DNA from: Moniliophthora roreri
Lineage: Eukaryota; Basidiomycota; Agaricomycetes; Agaricales; Marasmiaceae
Reading direction: 5' to 3'
NCBI GenBank assembly: GCA_001466705.2
Contig: LATX02000057.1
Coordinates: forward strand, 603,427-667,426
Length of the DNA stretch: 64,000 bases
The notes beneath the pieces are model-generated. The model did no database searches and was not told where the DNA came from. It saw nothing but the letters and a program-made list of their open reading frames with translations. Positions 1-13,606 of the stretch are shown here, piece by piece. The translations under genes and the position numbers were made by a program. How positions within the stretch are numbered: position 1 is the first letter of the stretch; each line of letters starts with the position of its first letter.

Positions 1-886
1 AAAACTCTTACTATGGGAGTCAGCCTCAAGGAGCACCCCTCCAATTCTATTCTCCGAGTCCTGCTGGTTCGGATCCCAACTTTTATCCAGGTTCAAGACC
101 CAGTTTAGACGGAAATTTGGCTCAAGGGAACATTGCGTCCGGAGGTTATGGAGGAAACATTCAACCCCAAGGAGGGTGGTGGACGGCATTTGGAACTGGA
201 GGATTTGAGGGAGAGCCACCGCTGCTAGAGGGTATGTTAATTGACTGTCATATAACCCTTCATTCCTGAACTGTACCGCAGAACTTGGAATCAACTTCTC
301 TCATATACGTGCCAAGTCTATGACTGTCCTCAATCCACTTAGTCATGTTGATGAACGCATCATGGACGATGCAGATCTAGCTGGACCCATTTTGTTTGTG
401 TTCTGCTTCGCGACTTTCCTTCTTTTCGTATGTGTCATTATATATTTCGGGAATAAACCTGACTTGTCGCGTATGCAGTCTGGCAAACCCAACTTCGGGT
501 ACATATATGGCGTTGGGCTTTTTGGATCCATCTCAATATATACCCTCTTAAACTTGATGTCTGAGAAAGGCATTGACGCGTATCGTGTCACGTCCGTGTT
601 GGGATACTGTCTACTTCCAATGGTTGGTGTAGGGGGGCTGAGTATCATGGTGACGCTTGAGTAAGTGCCACGTCTACAACACGTTTCTTTTGCTGACGCC
701 CTTCCCCTCCGTAGTGGTATGTTTGGATACCTACTTTCATTACTCTCCATCATATGGTGCACGTATTCTGCATCGGGAATATTCGTGGCAGTCCTTCGCA
801 TGTCTGATCAACGTCTCCTGGTCGCATACCCAGTTGGATTGCTATACGGGTGTTTCGCACTACTAAGTGTGTTTACAGGAAAATGA
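1..886 (+). CDS. YIP1: YIP1-family ER/Golgi membrane protein (5' end outside window)
   Basis: Yip1/YIPF5-type proteins are multi-spanning ER-Golgi membrane proteins that bind Rab GTPases and help COPII vesicle budding. The visible exons are up to 231, 282-660 and 715-886, with introns gtatgt...cag and gtaagt...tag. The reading frame gives a Gly/Pro/Tyr-rich cytosolic region, then family hallmarks: NPLSHVDERIMDDADLAGP, GYIYGVGLFGSISIYTLLN, GYCLLPM and a C-terminal VAYPVGLLYGCFALLSVF. Hydrophobic stretches after DLAGP fit the five-TM Yip domain. The start codon lies left of position 1. The stop is 45 bp from the convergent CSF1 stop, so the two 3' UTRs must overlap. Family assignment is firm; the orthologue name is by similarity. 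Confidence 0.9.
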
Positions 887-931
887 TTCTTGTATGGAAC
901 AGTTAGTATTCATTATACAAAGCATAGGTTA

Positions 932-3900
932 CTAGGTGTCTATTTCGCTACCTGCTAGTAGCTGCTTGCTGTAGAGTTTGAGGAGTGCCTCCATGATCTT
1001 TTCTAGAGGTGCCGTCGCGTATTCGTGCACGTATACTGGCAAAGAGTCTTCAAGGCTAAAACCAGCCTTCTTCATGAAGAATGGGTGCATAACATCCGGT
1101 GTCGCGTCGCCCAATTGCCTCATCGTCAGTCGTTCGATATGACGTGTACCAGGTTGATACAGTAAAGCGTTTCCTGCTGATGTATTACTGCCCTCCGCGT
1201 TCGACGCGGTTGGCGCTGGTTTGGAAGATTCGGATGCTATGGCTTCGAGGTCCCGAACTGGTGGTGATTGAGAACTCGATGATACGGTGGTTGGGGGTAA
1301 GGAAGTAGATTTTGAGGGACTGAGATTCACTGAATCCACTGGTTTCTTTCGTGCAATAGTGACTATGGAAGGAATGTTCCTCCATTCTGCGGTCGCTTTC
1401 ACCTGCTCCATCTCACGGGTGAGTGTTTTGCGGAGTACGGTGAGCCAGGAGTATAAGCCGACGTTGAGGGTGATGTATATATCTTCATCATGTATCATTC
1501 CTTGGCCACGAAGGAATTGACTGTCAAAATCATAGGCAAGTACCCTCTTTCCGCCGTGTCGCATCTCCTCGCTAATCATATGCATGTTTATGGACGGCAA
1601 TCCTACGATGTCGGCTCCTTGAGCGTCCTTCATCAAGTCCTCGAGCCACTTCTTTCCATCGATTAGTCCGGGGACAGAGATCGCGGCGTGCCCAAGGTGC
1701 GTGAATCTTGAAATTTTCATTGTGGAGAAGGATAGGCGAATGTCTCTCTTGGCTGACGACGCTTCCGACTCAACAAGACGACTGAGATGCCCACGTACTT
1801 CCCGACCGACAAATTGAGCGACCTCAGCATCATTCATGTTTCGCGGAAAGACTACTAGTTGCAGTAGGTCGAGCCTCAAGCTCATATCCTGTCTGATCAC
1901 ATATGACAAACTCGGTTCAGCTTCCTTGAAACGTGCCCTGGCGGAATGGATCATGGCTTCCGCGACGGCAGAGAGAGGGTTATCGGGTTTAGGTGTTCGG
2001 GATACGCGGAATGTCTTTGACTCTCTACTTGCACCCTCCCTCTGCGCTTCGAGATTAGCCTGGAACTTGTTGGCATACGACATTAGTTTCGGAATGGTTC
2101 CAACGGTCGCAACGGCAACAACCTCCGGACTTGATACGGTGAAAGAGAGACTGAGTGGACGATCTTTCTCTTCACTTAATGGCAAAGTCATGGACCAATC
2201 ATCAAGGATTTCGACAGCCAAAGGCTCAGCTCTTAGATAAATAGGCCCATCATCAGAACCAGCTAGTGAGACGAACTAAGTAGAATCGCGACATACCGAT
2301 AGTGCAATAGTTTCTGGTAATCCGACTCCAGCATGATCACCAGAGGGCCGCTTGTCATGCGAAGCTCCAGCATACGATTGTTGGACAATGTTGGGGAACG
2401 ACTGTGTGTGCGACGAATGGTCTGGAAGACAAAGTTCGAGACGTCTGCCTCTCCGCTAAGATTTCCTCTGCCAGACAGTTTCAAGCCTCCAACAGAAAAC
2501 GAAACCTCGTTGCTGCGATCAGTCAACTTTGTCCGCAAAATAGTATTGCTCAGATTGAAGTTGACAGCACTAATTGATTGGCCAAGGTCGATATCCAGGT
2601 TAATTTGTCGGATCCTGACAATGATTACAGTAACGAACTCCTGTTTAGGCGTGTTCGAACTGGTGGTGGCGGCGACATTTGTACTTCCTGTGATGGTTCT
2701 GGAACGAGGTTCGGATGAAGGCTCCTGGTAATCAAGGGGAACGTTGTTGAACATCGGGATGCGATCCAACCAGACAGCTTTGAAGCAAAGCATGTCCTGT
2801 AAGCGAGAGAACCGGACTCCGCCGAAAAACTCGGTCTCCAACGCAAAAGAAACGGAACTGATGGAATTTTGGTCCACTTCCGTTTTGGCAAACGAAACAG
2901 AGAATGCGAGATTGCGAGCATCTAGACGTACACAATCTTCACTGAGGAAACCATGTTTCAATCCGACACTCAAACCTCCGACGCTTCCAGTGAATGTCAC
3001 TTTGTGAGCGTCGGGAGATGCATTGATGACAAACCCACCACTCTCCCAAGTTAAGCCAGCCACAACATTGACATCAGGATGGCACGTTAATTCGAGCCTC
3101 GATTTATCAATGCGCAGGGCGAAGCTAATCTGAAGTGGCGAACGAGTCCCTGAAGACGTTCCTTCTGCTCCTGGAGGTGAAAGGGCTTTGTCTGAAGATA
3201 TACTGGGTAATGACGGCGAATGGACGACGCGCATGCGATGCTCAACTTGCGACATCAGTTCGGTAAGGAATGGTAATAGCGTTGGCCGCAGGACATTATG
3301 ACTTGAGTGCACAGTGCTCTTGAACATTAGAACCGAAGGTTCCGAATCGCGATTGGAGGGAGCATCTTGTGTTGCAGGAACACCGCGATACTCCGCCCAC
3401 ACCGATACGACTGGGAGATCGAAAATCTCAGCGCCCATATCGAGAATTTGTGAGTCCGCTGGTTCCCAGCTTCCCGAGAATCCTTTTGCTCGGGACGTAG
3501 CAGCCGTACTATACATTCGAACTTTACCACTGAGGAAATTCAACGAAGCAAAAATATTAGAGGTAGGTAGTTCCCCTTGTTTTCTTTCTGATGGTGCCTC
3601 CGGAGCTGTGACAGTCTGGGGAAGATTCGCAGACAGCTTTGTCATCCGCTCTTTCCCTTCCCGATAAACGTCAAATAATGAGAACACGTATTCCGGTATG
3701 GTGGAATCCAACTCAAGAATGAAACCGCTGACCATTGCCCTGATGAAGATTTGTCGAGATAGTGCCGATCCAGACAAGCGCACGTGCGCTTTCATCTCAG
3801 GGTATACGAGCTTATTGTGGGTTTCGTGGGACTCGCCCGAGAAGCTATGAGGATCGTGCTGCTTGAAACTACTTCGTTTAGTAAGGAGAAAACGATGTTT

Positions 3901-6900
3901 CAGAAATCAAATTCACCTTGATATGAATTGGAAAGAAAAGCTATTCATTGTTGCCTGTCCAGTCTCTCCATGTTGGGTCGCGAAACTAACTGACTTGATA
4001 GAGAATAAGAATGCCCTGAGAGGGCGGTTCTTCTCTGGTGTGAATGTTACGACGTGGTCATGCGCTAGAGGGAAGGCGACCCCAACATTGTGGATGTTGA
4101 ACTCAATGACATATTGGTGCAGCCAGGAAATTAGTTTCTTTTGCTCCTTTTGCTCAGCATCAACCTCCAGCGTTCTGAGAATGCTCTGAGCCTTTTGTTT
4201 GAATGCAGCGAGTTCGTGTGCTCTCTGTTCCTTGCGCTCCAGCATTTCGGCCTATGAATGCGTTCAGTTACACTGACTAAGAACCTACGGTGGCGTACTG
4301 ACCTGAATTTCGTCCACAAAATCCCCAATTTCACCGATAGAACTTGGCTGCATGACTGCATGAATCTTCGTGACCGACATCTTCAAATTCTTTGTGAGCC
4401 CTTTCTCTGCCTCTTCTCGACTGGATGCTATGATCTGAAAGTCAATCACCACAAAAGCCGAAGGTCGTTGCCTGTCAAACCAGGTTGTACGTGGTCCGGT
4501 CGCAGTACGTGGAGCCAACGAGAGGGCAAGGTCCGAAACATCTACAGACCACGATTGTTCAGGAATTGTATCAAACTTCCCACGTATTCCCGGACATTCC
4601 AAGTATAAGACCGACGACAAACCCTCGAAACCAACTCTGAACCCATCCATCTGAAGGAAAACCGCGAAATGCTGGGATTGTTGCACCGACGTCGGCTTTC
4701 GACTTTCAGCGAATTTGGGGCGCTTCATACGGCTCTCTTGAACAAGGGAGACGAGATCGTTGAAGTCCTGGCCAAACTTCTGCTGAACCCCAAGCAGAGT
4801 ATCCCAATGGGAAGGCTTGATTTTGAACTCCACGTAATGCATCAATGCAATGGCATTGACGCATCCCGATTCTGTTTGACCTGACAAGAACATAGAGGGC
4901 AATTTCAACTTCATTACTGTCTCCGCATGTGTATCTGGAGAACGAGATACGATGCAGAACATCTGTGAGGATATTTGAGTGCCGAATGTCTGTGCAGCTT
5001 CGTTCTGTGAAGCATTGGGAGTATTCCAATGGACGACGGTATCGCTGACTTCCCATGAAACCCAAGTATCATGCATGACACGGAGATAGATACCCGCCGA
5101 GTTGACGGCGACATGGAGCTGTATCTTCAGTTGCGCTGACGTACTTGGTTCCGGAGGTGCTGGCGTTTCGCTAGCTGATTTCTCGACCTCTGACAGCATC
5201 GCGTGAATCATCGATTCAATTCCCGGCAAGAAATCTGCTCTCCACTCCTCAAAGAAATGGTACAGACGGAGTGCACTCCGAGGAACAGTGAAGCGGACAT
5301 CTCCGATTCCCGCAACTACTCTTGCATCCAAGCCTGGAGACTGCTCCTGCGTGACGAGACTCACCCGCAAGTCTGAAGAGACGATAGATGCGAGTTCATC
5401 TTGTTCGTTGTGTTGAGGGCCGTGTGGCGAGCGAGCGCGAAGAAACAGGCAGCCTAACTGGAACGTGTGGTTTGTGCCCTGAGCTCGACCAGCCTTCGAC
5501 AATATCATTGATACCGACTGGAAGTCTGTGAAGCCGAATTCAAAGATCAACATCTCCGCTACAGCCTGAACGAGCAAGTCATGAAAATAGCAGGTAAAAT
5601 CAACCTGAACCATGTCAATTCTTTTGGTGCCTTCACCATTTTGGGGTGACTTCATGGAGGTGGGGAGGAGCCCACGATGCAACCTTTGTACGCGCAATGT
5701 TTCTTGAGCAACATTCATCAGATGAGGAAAAACGGTCAATTTCGTCCTCCCGATGCAAGATGACACTGAGATCCTTTGGCTGAACCGGTTATCTTTGTGG
5801 CGCAACGAGGTTTGAGACATACTGACGGGCCGCGTGATGTCAATGAAATCGAATGTACGAATCCGAATGGCAAAGACTAAATCATCCAAAAGCAACTCGC
5901 TAGGTGTTGGACTGGTCTTATCCAATGCTGCTAGTCGAAGTTGTGAGACCTTGACAGACACGTGGCTGGAGGAGTAGGTTCGACTAATTGACTGCGAGAC
6001 GCCTGGGCCTCCATCTAACGAAAATAGGGACGCCAGTTTCCTTAAGTAAGGCTCAGGATTCGTGTCTGGGTCAAGGGAGACCAGTCGCGCCCTGAGTGCG
6101 TCCAGAAGCCTTTGATCGTCATCGTCTTCGAGTTGTGTAGTTTCAAACGCTACTTTTCTTCCACGCAAGTGGAAGAGGCAATCCCGAAGATGGAATAAGA
6201 AACGGAAGGTAAGATTTATCCGAAGTTCGTGAGGAACCCCAATCTGTACGAGGAAGGACGGTTGAATGGTAGAAAGACGGTCCACAACCGAATCCCCTGA
6301 CGTCGAGTGTTGAATAATCTGATGTACGATCGAGTGAACCCTGGCCACGTGGTGCCCACGCCTTTTGCCGATCGCTCCAACACGCTCAACACAGTCCAGC
6401 GTTGCCAAGCCTGTCAATACTAGGACTTCTGGGGCAGCGCGTGTAATCTGGACGAAAGCAGTGGAGCACTCGATCTTATGGTGGGAGTTGGAAAGAGAAA
6501 CGAGAGCATCCCCAAGCGAGAAAGATAGAACGTCTGGCAAAATGTCAACTCTGTGGTCCGTGTTTAAGAGTGGTGACAATTGTAGTTTGGCCAGTTCGAG
6601 TGTTGCGGTAACTGAATGGCTTTCAGGTGAAATAATACCTGAAACAGAAATTCCATGGAGGTAAGCTTCCAGGATGGCGAACTTGTTAGGGGGTATCGCA
6701 TCGAAGTCGGAAGTCTCGACTTTGGGGTTCGGTGCGGGCAAATGTAGAATGGTCCTGACGTTGACGGATTCGAGCTGTATGTCCAGAACAGTGCGTTTGG
6801 TATGAATCATCTCAAGTTCTTCAGAAACTTGAGTGATGTAACTTGCCATCAATTTGTCGATGACAAGTTCCGCTGTTAGATTCTGACCGAATGAATATCT

Positions 6901-9900
6901 GTGGGCGGCGATAGCAATGAGAACTCACTGTATTGCTAGCGTCTTTCTCCAATATCGAAAACACATCTATCACCAAAGGAGTCAGGGTTGCCTCGGTAGC
7001 ACGACGCTGTGTCACCCTGATAATGGTCGTATCGTGTTCATCATCGCCACCATCATGCAGAGCTTTAGGGAAAGATGTATATAGATGTCTTTGGGAAGAA
7101 TATCGAGAAGTTTGAGAGCTTAAAAAGGGAGGCAGTTTGCTGTTCTGAGATTGAGTGTTTGTCAGTGAAACACCTGATAGTACTTAGAGGAACTCACTCG
7201 AATGCAGTGAAACGGACTGTTATCATCCCATTGAACTGGATTCCATCCACGATCATCGACATTGTGCCTAGTAAGAAGGAAATATCGTCTTGCCAGCGAC
7301 TTAGGCGCTGACGATTGCGAGTAATCTAATGACGAGGGACGTGAACATTTGTCGTCGGGATCGCTGAAGCTTGCTCACCTGAGTCTCCCCAGTCGCTGTC
7401 AGACCGCTCAGTCAAGTCTTCATCATCCGATTCATCCCCAGAACTCATGTCCTCGTTATCATCCACAGCGGCCGGTCTACGGCGAGAGAAGTGCGTCGCA
7501 CTATTCGCTATCAACGACGGGGATCGGATGGCCCACGGCAAGAAACACGTACGTAAATTGATCCCCACCCGAAAGATGCTTGGAGAGCGTAAAGTCCTGA
7601 TCAGATTCTGAGGACTGTTCGGCAATGATGTCATCAAAGGAAGTCGCAGTGTCCTTCTGAGTGTTGAATTTGCTTTGTCGCCGTCGGTAGTATCGATCAA
7701 AGCCTGATACTGACGGTTGGGGTAGATAAACGCCCGATTTGTGCATCTGGTAGCCTGAGAAAGCATGACTAAAAATACTAGGCTCAAAGTGTGAAAGTAC
7801 CTTTATGTTTTGCGTCTGCTTCTCTCAGAAGGTCGAACATTCTCCTTGCTCTCCCAGTCTTCCGATCCTGTTCCTCGACAAACTGGGCTTGTGCCTCAGC
7901 ATTCTTCTGCCATCCATAAGGCAATGAATACATGTCAAGGTGCAAGTCGGTTGATAAACTTCCAGCTTCCAGCCATACAGGGCTTTCTGCCTGCGTCAAG
8001 AACGCCTTTGCAGTCAAGTGTGGAAGACGAACGCTGGTTAACTTGCGGTACTCTTGTCCGCCTAGGTCATTGTTATCCAGGGTGAAACCATCAGGCAGAG
8101 ATACATGGAGGGCCGCCTCCCCCAGCTTCCAGACTACGTCTAAGGATGTGAGAGCTACCTTGAGGAAATTCACTAAGAAGTACGTCAGAGGACCGTCCGA
8201 AACACTCTATCTTGGCCACATACAATCAGGGTAGAGAGGTGGTATATAGTCCGCCGCAGGCGCATTCAGGATGTCGGCAAAATTCACTCGGAATGCATTA
8301 CCGGCTGAGGCGAGTACGAGGGCATCGGAAGCATTGAGGCATGCTTTGAATCGTCCAAGGACGATTTCCCAAATACAAACGTAGGTGAGATTTCGAGGAG
8401 CGGGGCCGAACAACCTATTTGCCGTGATGTCGATACCTATGGGGGAGATCAATACGGATTCCAGTTAATCTATGCAATACTGACCATCAAGCATAAAAAT
8501 GTTCTTTCGTCTGGGCAGAAACGCAACTTTCTCTGGGTAGTCAGGCTCGATGCTTCCAGTGATGGTGTCGATATTGAGCGTCATCTCTACGAGGATCTTT
8601 GTATCGTGTATGGACGAAGCCAGTAAGGGACGTACCCATGTAATGGTCATGAGCCCGTAGTTGAACTTGAAACCCAGGAAAACTCAGGATAACGCAATTT
8701 CCAATAGTGGTGCATTGAGTCGATGATTCCGAACTTGTATGGGATATCTCGTATCCCGGAAGTCCCGCAGGGAGAACTATCATTCCATTCTGCAACTGTA
8801 TGAACATTTCCACCTGCATCATGTTTGCCTGAATGAGGTTGAACAATTGTATCAAACAGCACAGAGCATCAGAAGCACACCTTTCCCTCTCTGTACTTCT
8901 GGAGGACTGGGTCACCGGGTGTTAATCCCCGTGCTCGCCGCTCAAGGTATTCGTATAACGTTGAAAAATGAGTGAAGGATCCGAAAAGATTGTCCCTCAA
9001 TATCATGAAATATCGAATTGACCATCCCAGAGCTTTGAACACAACAGTGTTGGCCTAGAAAGAGCGGTAACACATCGAGCTCTGAAAAGAGGGTGGAAAT
9101 GATTCATACCATGAGATTCAACTTGAGTTGCTCTACGTTCTCCTCCCGCACCTCTGCGTAATAGAGATATGACCCATCCATCGATAAAGATACTATCTTA
9201 GCTAAACTGCTTCCCTCTGCTGGTGAATGCAATGCATTTGTGTTCCAGCGCGGCAATGAAAGATTGAGAGATGCATCGGGTATATCAACGGTGAATGTGA
9301 TGTTGATTGAATCCGGACGGAAGACATTAGACGGAATCGTTGTTTGACTTTTCAGACGGTCCCCGATCAATGTAAAGATAGCTGTAAAGTGAAGGGTTAA
9401 CTTTCAGTGATGAGCTGACCTGAAGCGTGCAAGTACCATTCTCTTCCTTCATGAGCGGTTTGTCGATTATGTTTTGATCATTGGCGTAGAGGTTAAGCTC
9501 GTAATGGTGCATATCGAACTCAAATAGATAGACCATAGGAACAAATCGGTAGTAATGAGTCGGTGGACCGGATGTCCAATCTTTGCCCAGATCGGTGAAC
9601 ATATTGACATGGTCGCGAATGATGAACAGGATTGGGTTCCGTAACGAAACTGCGATAGACCACACACGCTCGGCATTCCAAGCGAGGGGGGAAGGAAGTT
9701 CGCAATGAACCTAACGAGATGTGAGCAATATTGAATGTAAGAAATGAAAAAGTCCTGACACGGCAGGTCTCCGCAGAAACTAATCGGATGTCATTCAAAC
9801 TCGACGTGACAGTGATAGTGTCAAGATGAACCTCCAGAATAGGCTCATATCCATCTGTTCCAGCAATCATTGGCATGAGGTAGCTGACCGAGGAGCGATC

Positions 9901-11767
9901 TCCAGCTGTGAGATGCAAATAGGCCGGCTCTCTTTTCCTCGGACGATGTGTAGCTTCGGAAAGCCCATCCCATTGCCAATTCTACTTGGGTCACCATGGA
10001 TTCTTGAAACAAGATGAAGTGTACTTACCTTGGAGGCTTCACGGAAAGGTATGTGCAAGTCTACTTGATCTCGGAATTCGATGAAAACCTTCAAAGCAGT
10101 CCACAAACGCTGATCGCCTGGTTCAAGTCGAACGGTTGGCTCAGGATTTTGATACGTCGGCGGGAAAAAGGCCCTCTGCAGCTCCACACTAATGCAGACG
10201 CAAATTGGACATTCAATAGCGCGTAGATCAGTTAAGAGAATGCTTACCGTTGCCTGTCTGCCCAAGGCCCGTATCTCAAAGTTCCCCCTCGGATGACGAG
10301 GTCGACACCCCATTCTGGACCAACATCGCCATTTCCAATATCGAGGGAGCTCGCCGGATCATTCGCGCCACTAGGAGGACGAGAAGGTACGATGCCTGCC
10401 ACGTCTACATAGTATGATAGCTCCAGTAGAGGTGCCTCAAGTATTTTACGCTCTACGGCGTACTCCAGTGTAGAAAAGTCCATGCCTATGGGTATGTCAT
10501 CATTACGGCTCTTATCACGTTTCTTTGGATGCATGCTCTTCTTCGGGTTGAGGTAGTCTCTGACCAGACGATAAAGCTTCAAACGATTCCAGACCTTATT
10601 GAAAATTGAATAGGTCGCATTACTGGAACCTGATTGACTAGCTCCATGATTCAGTAAGCCTCTGATCATATGCGTACATGGTATGACTGACCGGTCAATA
10701 TACCCGTTAATGACTTCTCCTGTGGACGTCATTGCTTCCTGGTAGTTGTGATTTTCGTTCATGCGGACAAGAGCGTGCTTGAAGCTGAGGGATAGCATCT
10801 GCTTGTATAGGTCATACTTTGAACGCGACTTCGCATACAACGTTATCAAAAAGTCGAGCGAAAGGATGTGGTTCTCGTACCCGCATAACTCCAAAAGTTC
10901 CCGTGGCACTCTGAAACTCGGCTATGAGAAGACTGGGTGTAGACGAGTTACCACAAATGATAGCGCCTTTGTTAACCACGATACCAAGGGGAAGTAACTC
11001 TTTCGGGTCCAAGTTTGGGAGTTGCTGACGGACCCAAATGGCGAATCTCTGGACTACTTGTGGTGTGCGCGACCTGAGGGAGCCTGCAAGGAAAGATGGT
11101 GCTAGAGACAAACTTGTGGCTATATTGATACCGTGAACTCGTGTTTCCTTGATGTTCAGTTAGGATACGTACCAGACTTACGCAACACGTTACGCTCTCG
11201 TGCGTTGTCGCGATTTGCGGCGGAACTCGAGCGTAGGTGAGACAGAATAGCATCAAATGCGGATGTCCTGTTATGTAGGAACCATTCAAGTCCGTGTAGA
11301 GTAATCTGTATTCGACATGAGGGATTGCGAGGCGTTGAGTTTTCTGAGACAGGAGGTAAGCCTGAATACCGAGAACGAGATTGATAGTAATGCACCATCT
11401 TCTCCCACTGGTATACCTATATCCTCCTCCATCATTGGACTGCGTATCCAATACCGCCATGCGATTTGTGCTTTGACAATCTTAATGGTTTGGTTGCTGG
11501 TGTGGTAGTGCACGTCCTTCAAAAGTATCCGTCCATTGAGAATGGAAAATTGTATTGCTCCTTTCGTTAAGAATCAGCCAGGGATGTATCAGGAGTGTAT
11601 GTGAACGCACCGATTTCAAGCCATAAACTAGAAGCTCCTGCATTCCAATAAACCAAACGAATGACGATTCCGAGAATCCACGCAGTGAACCGGTTCCAGT
11701 AGAAGAAATAGAGAAGAACTGCGATGTCTATCAAGACGCAAGCAACGAGAAGAAGTCTATTGAGCAT
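932..11767 (-). CDS. CSF1: Csf1/BLTP1 bridge-like lipid transfer protein
   Basis: Csf1 (Tweek/KIAA1109/BLTP1 group) forms a rod with a hydrophobic groove that carries phospholipids between membranes, anchored in the ER by an N-terminal TM helix. I trace 22 exons: 11767-11611, 11560-11417, 11361-11173, 11083-10881, 10828-10248, 10188-10029, 9981-9760, 9710-9437, 9381-9110, 9054-8881, 8828-8636, 8586-8485, 8436-8224, 8172-7801, 7754-7553, 7500-7379, 7307-7198, 7144-6929, 6882-4303, 4251-3917, 3871-2297 and 2231-932. They sum to 9,696 nt (3,231 aa). The protein starts with a TM segment (MLNRLLLVACVLIDIAVLLY), followed by family blocks GRILLKDVHYH, LHGLEWFLHNRTSAFD, QLPNLDPKELLPLGI, SRSKYDLYKQ, FFPPTY, FMILRDN and the C-terminal QLGDATPDVMHPFFMKKAGF. 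Individual splice sites could be off by a few codons. The first intron is gtgcgt...aag. Confidence 0.93.
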
Positions 11768-11920
11768 TCCTGAGGAGCTTGAGGAGTTCAGAGTCCACTA
11801 CTTCATGGGTGATGGGAAACGGGTAGTGTAAAGTAAGAGCGCTGGTGACCTCAGACTTGTGAAGAACATCCACGGTCAGGCTGCCCATCCAGGTCCTTAC
11901 CTTTGCTTGCACTGCATGTC
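11768..11920. promoter_or_regulatory. Shared 153-bp divergent promoter, CSF1 / DSC4-like gene
   Basis: Only 153 bp separate the start codons of the minus-strand CSF1 gene and the plus-strand DUF1746 gene, so both core promoters and 5' UTRs must fit here. No clear TATA box is visible. Joint regulation is an inference from spacing alone. Confidence 0.5.
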
Positions 11921-12766
11921 ATGCAAAAACGGTTTCATGCTCAACGCCAGCATATAATCAATTCGGTTTGGGTCTTTTCTAAAGGATTTCGGTTCTTGTA
12001 ACTCACTTGTGACTTCCCTTCAGCTGGATTCAGTCCTGCATCAACTGCACTGTCTATCTTTTTTGCAGTCCTCCTCGATATTCCATCTCCTGCTTCGAAT
12101 ATTCTCTCAGGTCGTGTGCAGGACGCCCCGAGAAATCGTATCTAATAGCCCGTTGGGTGTATTCTTCGTCATGGTTCTGCTATTCAACGCACCCTGTATA
12201 TGGGCACATGCATTATACGGAGCGTCAGAAGGTCGAGCTATTATACTGGATTTCATAGGATTAGGTGGGTAAATACTATCTTAGTGCGCATCAAATCGTT
12301 GACCACGACATATACAGGTTACGTGCCAACAAAACTCCAGCTGCTCAGCCTTGACTTTTTCATCCTTTTCCTTCAAATGCTTCTTGCCACTGCATCATAC
12401 GAAATTCACACTTCTTCTCCGGGCACCAGCGATGATACCTCATCGGACGAACCACGACCTAGTACAGCCTGGACGTCATGGGACGAAAATCCATCCCTTG
12501 AGGCGTCGTTCTCCAATACAAAACCAGACAACTCCGTGAATTATGTTCTCGACATCCATCTCTCTTCTACATTAGCACGGTTACGCAGAGCACCCCCGAT
12601 ATCCCGACCTAGTGACCAAAATAACCTACTCCCCCTTCCGAATACCACCACCTGGCCTGTACACGCTGGTGTATCGCTTTTGATGACACCAGGTTCTGCG
12701 AGATTTGTAGTTGGAGAGGCCCCTAGCCAGAGGACAGTACCCGGAGCTTTGGACTCTAATGAGTAG
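11921..12766 (+). CDS. DUF1746 protein, DSC E3 ligase subunit 4-like
   Basis: DUF1746 proteins include Dsc4 of the Golgi/ER Dsc ubiquitin ligase, which in fission yeast helps cleave the sterol-sensing transcription factor Sre1. Three exons, 11921-11965, 12024-12264 and 12318-12766, give 244 aa. The N-terminus RFHAQRQHIINSLDSVLHQL matches the family start; two or three TM segments follow (GVFFVMVLLFNAPCIWAHAL; LQLLSLDFFILFLQMLLA), with a polar Ser/Pro-rich C-terminal half. The first exon encodes only 15 residues and its donor is a weak gtttgg; without it the HAQRQ block is lost, which is why I chose this start. The stop lies 72 bp from the convergent NDUFAF8-like gene. The family call is good; the Dsc4 role is transferred from yeast. 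Confidence 0.75.
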
Positions 12767-12838
12767 GACAGGATATGGCTGTATCTATTATAATTAGATT
12801 ATCTGGAACTTGTGATGTATTGTTAAGAAAACTTACAG

Positions 12839-13116
12839 CTACCATTTCCTTTTCATCTAGTAAAAACGAGTGAGTATATATAGTCCAGAAATAAGCTTGA
12901 GATGGAACGTACCGCTTCCCGCAGACACTGACTAAACTTGGCAAATTCTTCTTTGCAGATATCCTTGCGAACATCTGTATACGTCGCTACAATACATTTC
13001 CCATATTCCTGTGCTTGATGAGCACAAGTCGCAGTCGAATGAAAAGCCAGGCGCTGCAGCGGCTTTGGGGTCTTCTGAGTAACAGTCATGGGAGAAATGA
13101 TGAAAGCGTCGGTCAC
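12839..13116 (-). CDS. NDUFAF8-like twin CX9C mitochondrial protein
   Basis: A small CHCH protein resembling NDUFAF8 (C17orf89), which partners NDUFAF5 in early complex I assembly in the mitochondrial intermembrane space or matrix. Exon 13116-12913 encodes two CX9C motifs, CAHQAQEYGKC and CKEEFAKFSQC, 12 residues apart, the pattern oxidised by the Mia40 pathway. A 56-nt intron (gtacgt...tag) leads to a terminal coding exon of just 18 nt (12856-12839) that ends the protein with MKRKW; total 73 aa. An internal ATG at 13089 is an alternative start. No cleavable presequence is obvious, as usual for twin-CX9C proteins. It could instead be another CHCH assembly factor; length and Cys spacing favour NDUFAF8. 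Confidence 0.75.
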
Positions 13117-13606
13117 AGTTCGAGGGCGCGTAACGAGTCTCAGTCAGGAAAAAAACTAATTTGAAGAAAGGTTCGGGTCAGGCTCGGGTATTATGCTTGT
13201 CTTCCACTCTTCAGACCTGTCCCTTTCGTTGCTGTGCAAGACTGACACAACCCCCTCACCAACCACCTCATCTTGGACTACCAGTTCAGCACGTTTCAAC
13301 CTTCAAACGTTTCATGTGAGCATGGTGAAGAGCGAAGTGAACATTGGGGTTTCACATTAATCATTAATGAATGTCGAACCGGTGCACTACATAGGGAGAA
13401 TTGACCAGGAATAAAAAATGATCACCATACTTAACATGGGAAAACTGGTCAAAATCCTGCTTAAAAATCTATATTGAGATAATTCGCCCGAAGGCAGTGC
13501 TTAATGTTGTTGCCCTCGGCGATCAGAACGTGGTCGAGATGCGGCAACGACAATAATTAAGCTTGGTTGCTCTAATTGGTTGCCTCAGACTTCGACCAAT
13601 CCCATC
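13117..13606. promoter_or_regulatory. Divergent intergenic promoter region
   Basis: This 490-bp gap lies between the divergent CX9C gene and the four-TM gene. It is AT-rich around 13370-13500. An inverted pair of CCAAT-type boxes (attggt at 13575-13580, accaat at 13595-13600) lies just before the ATG at 13607. No further coding sequence seen. Confidence 0.4.
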
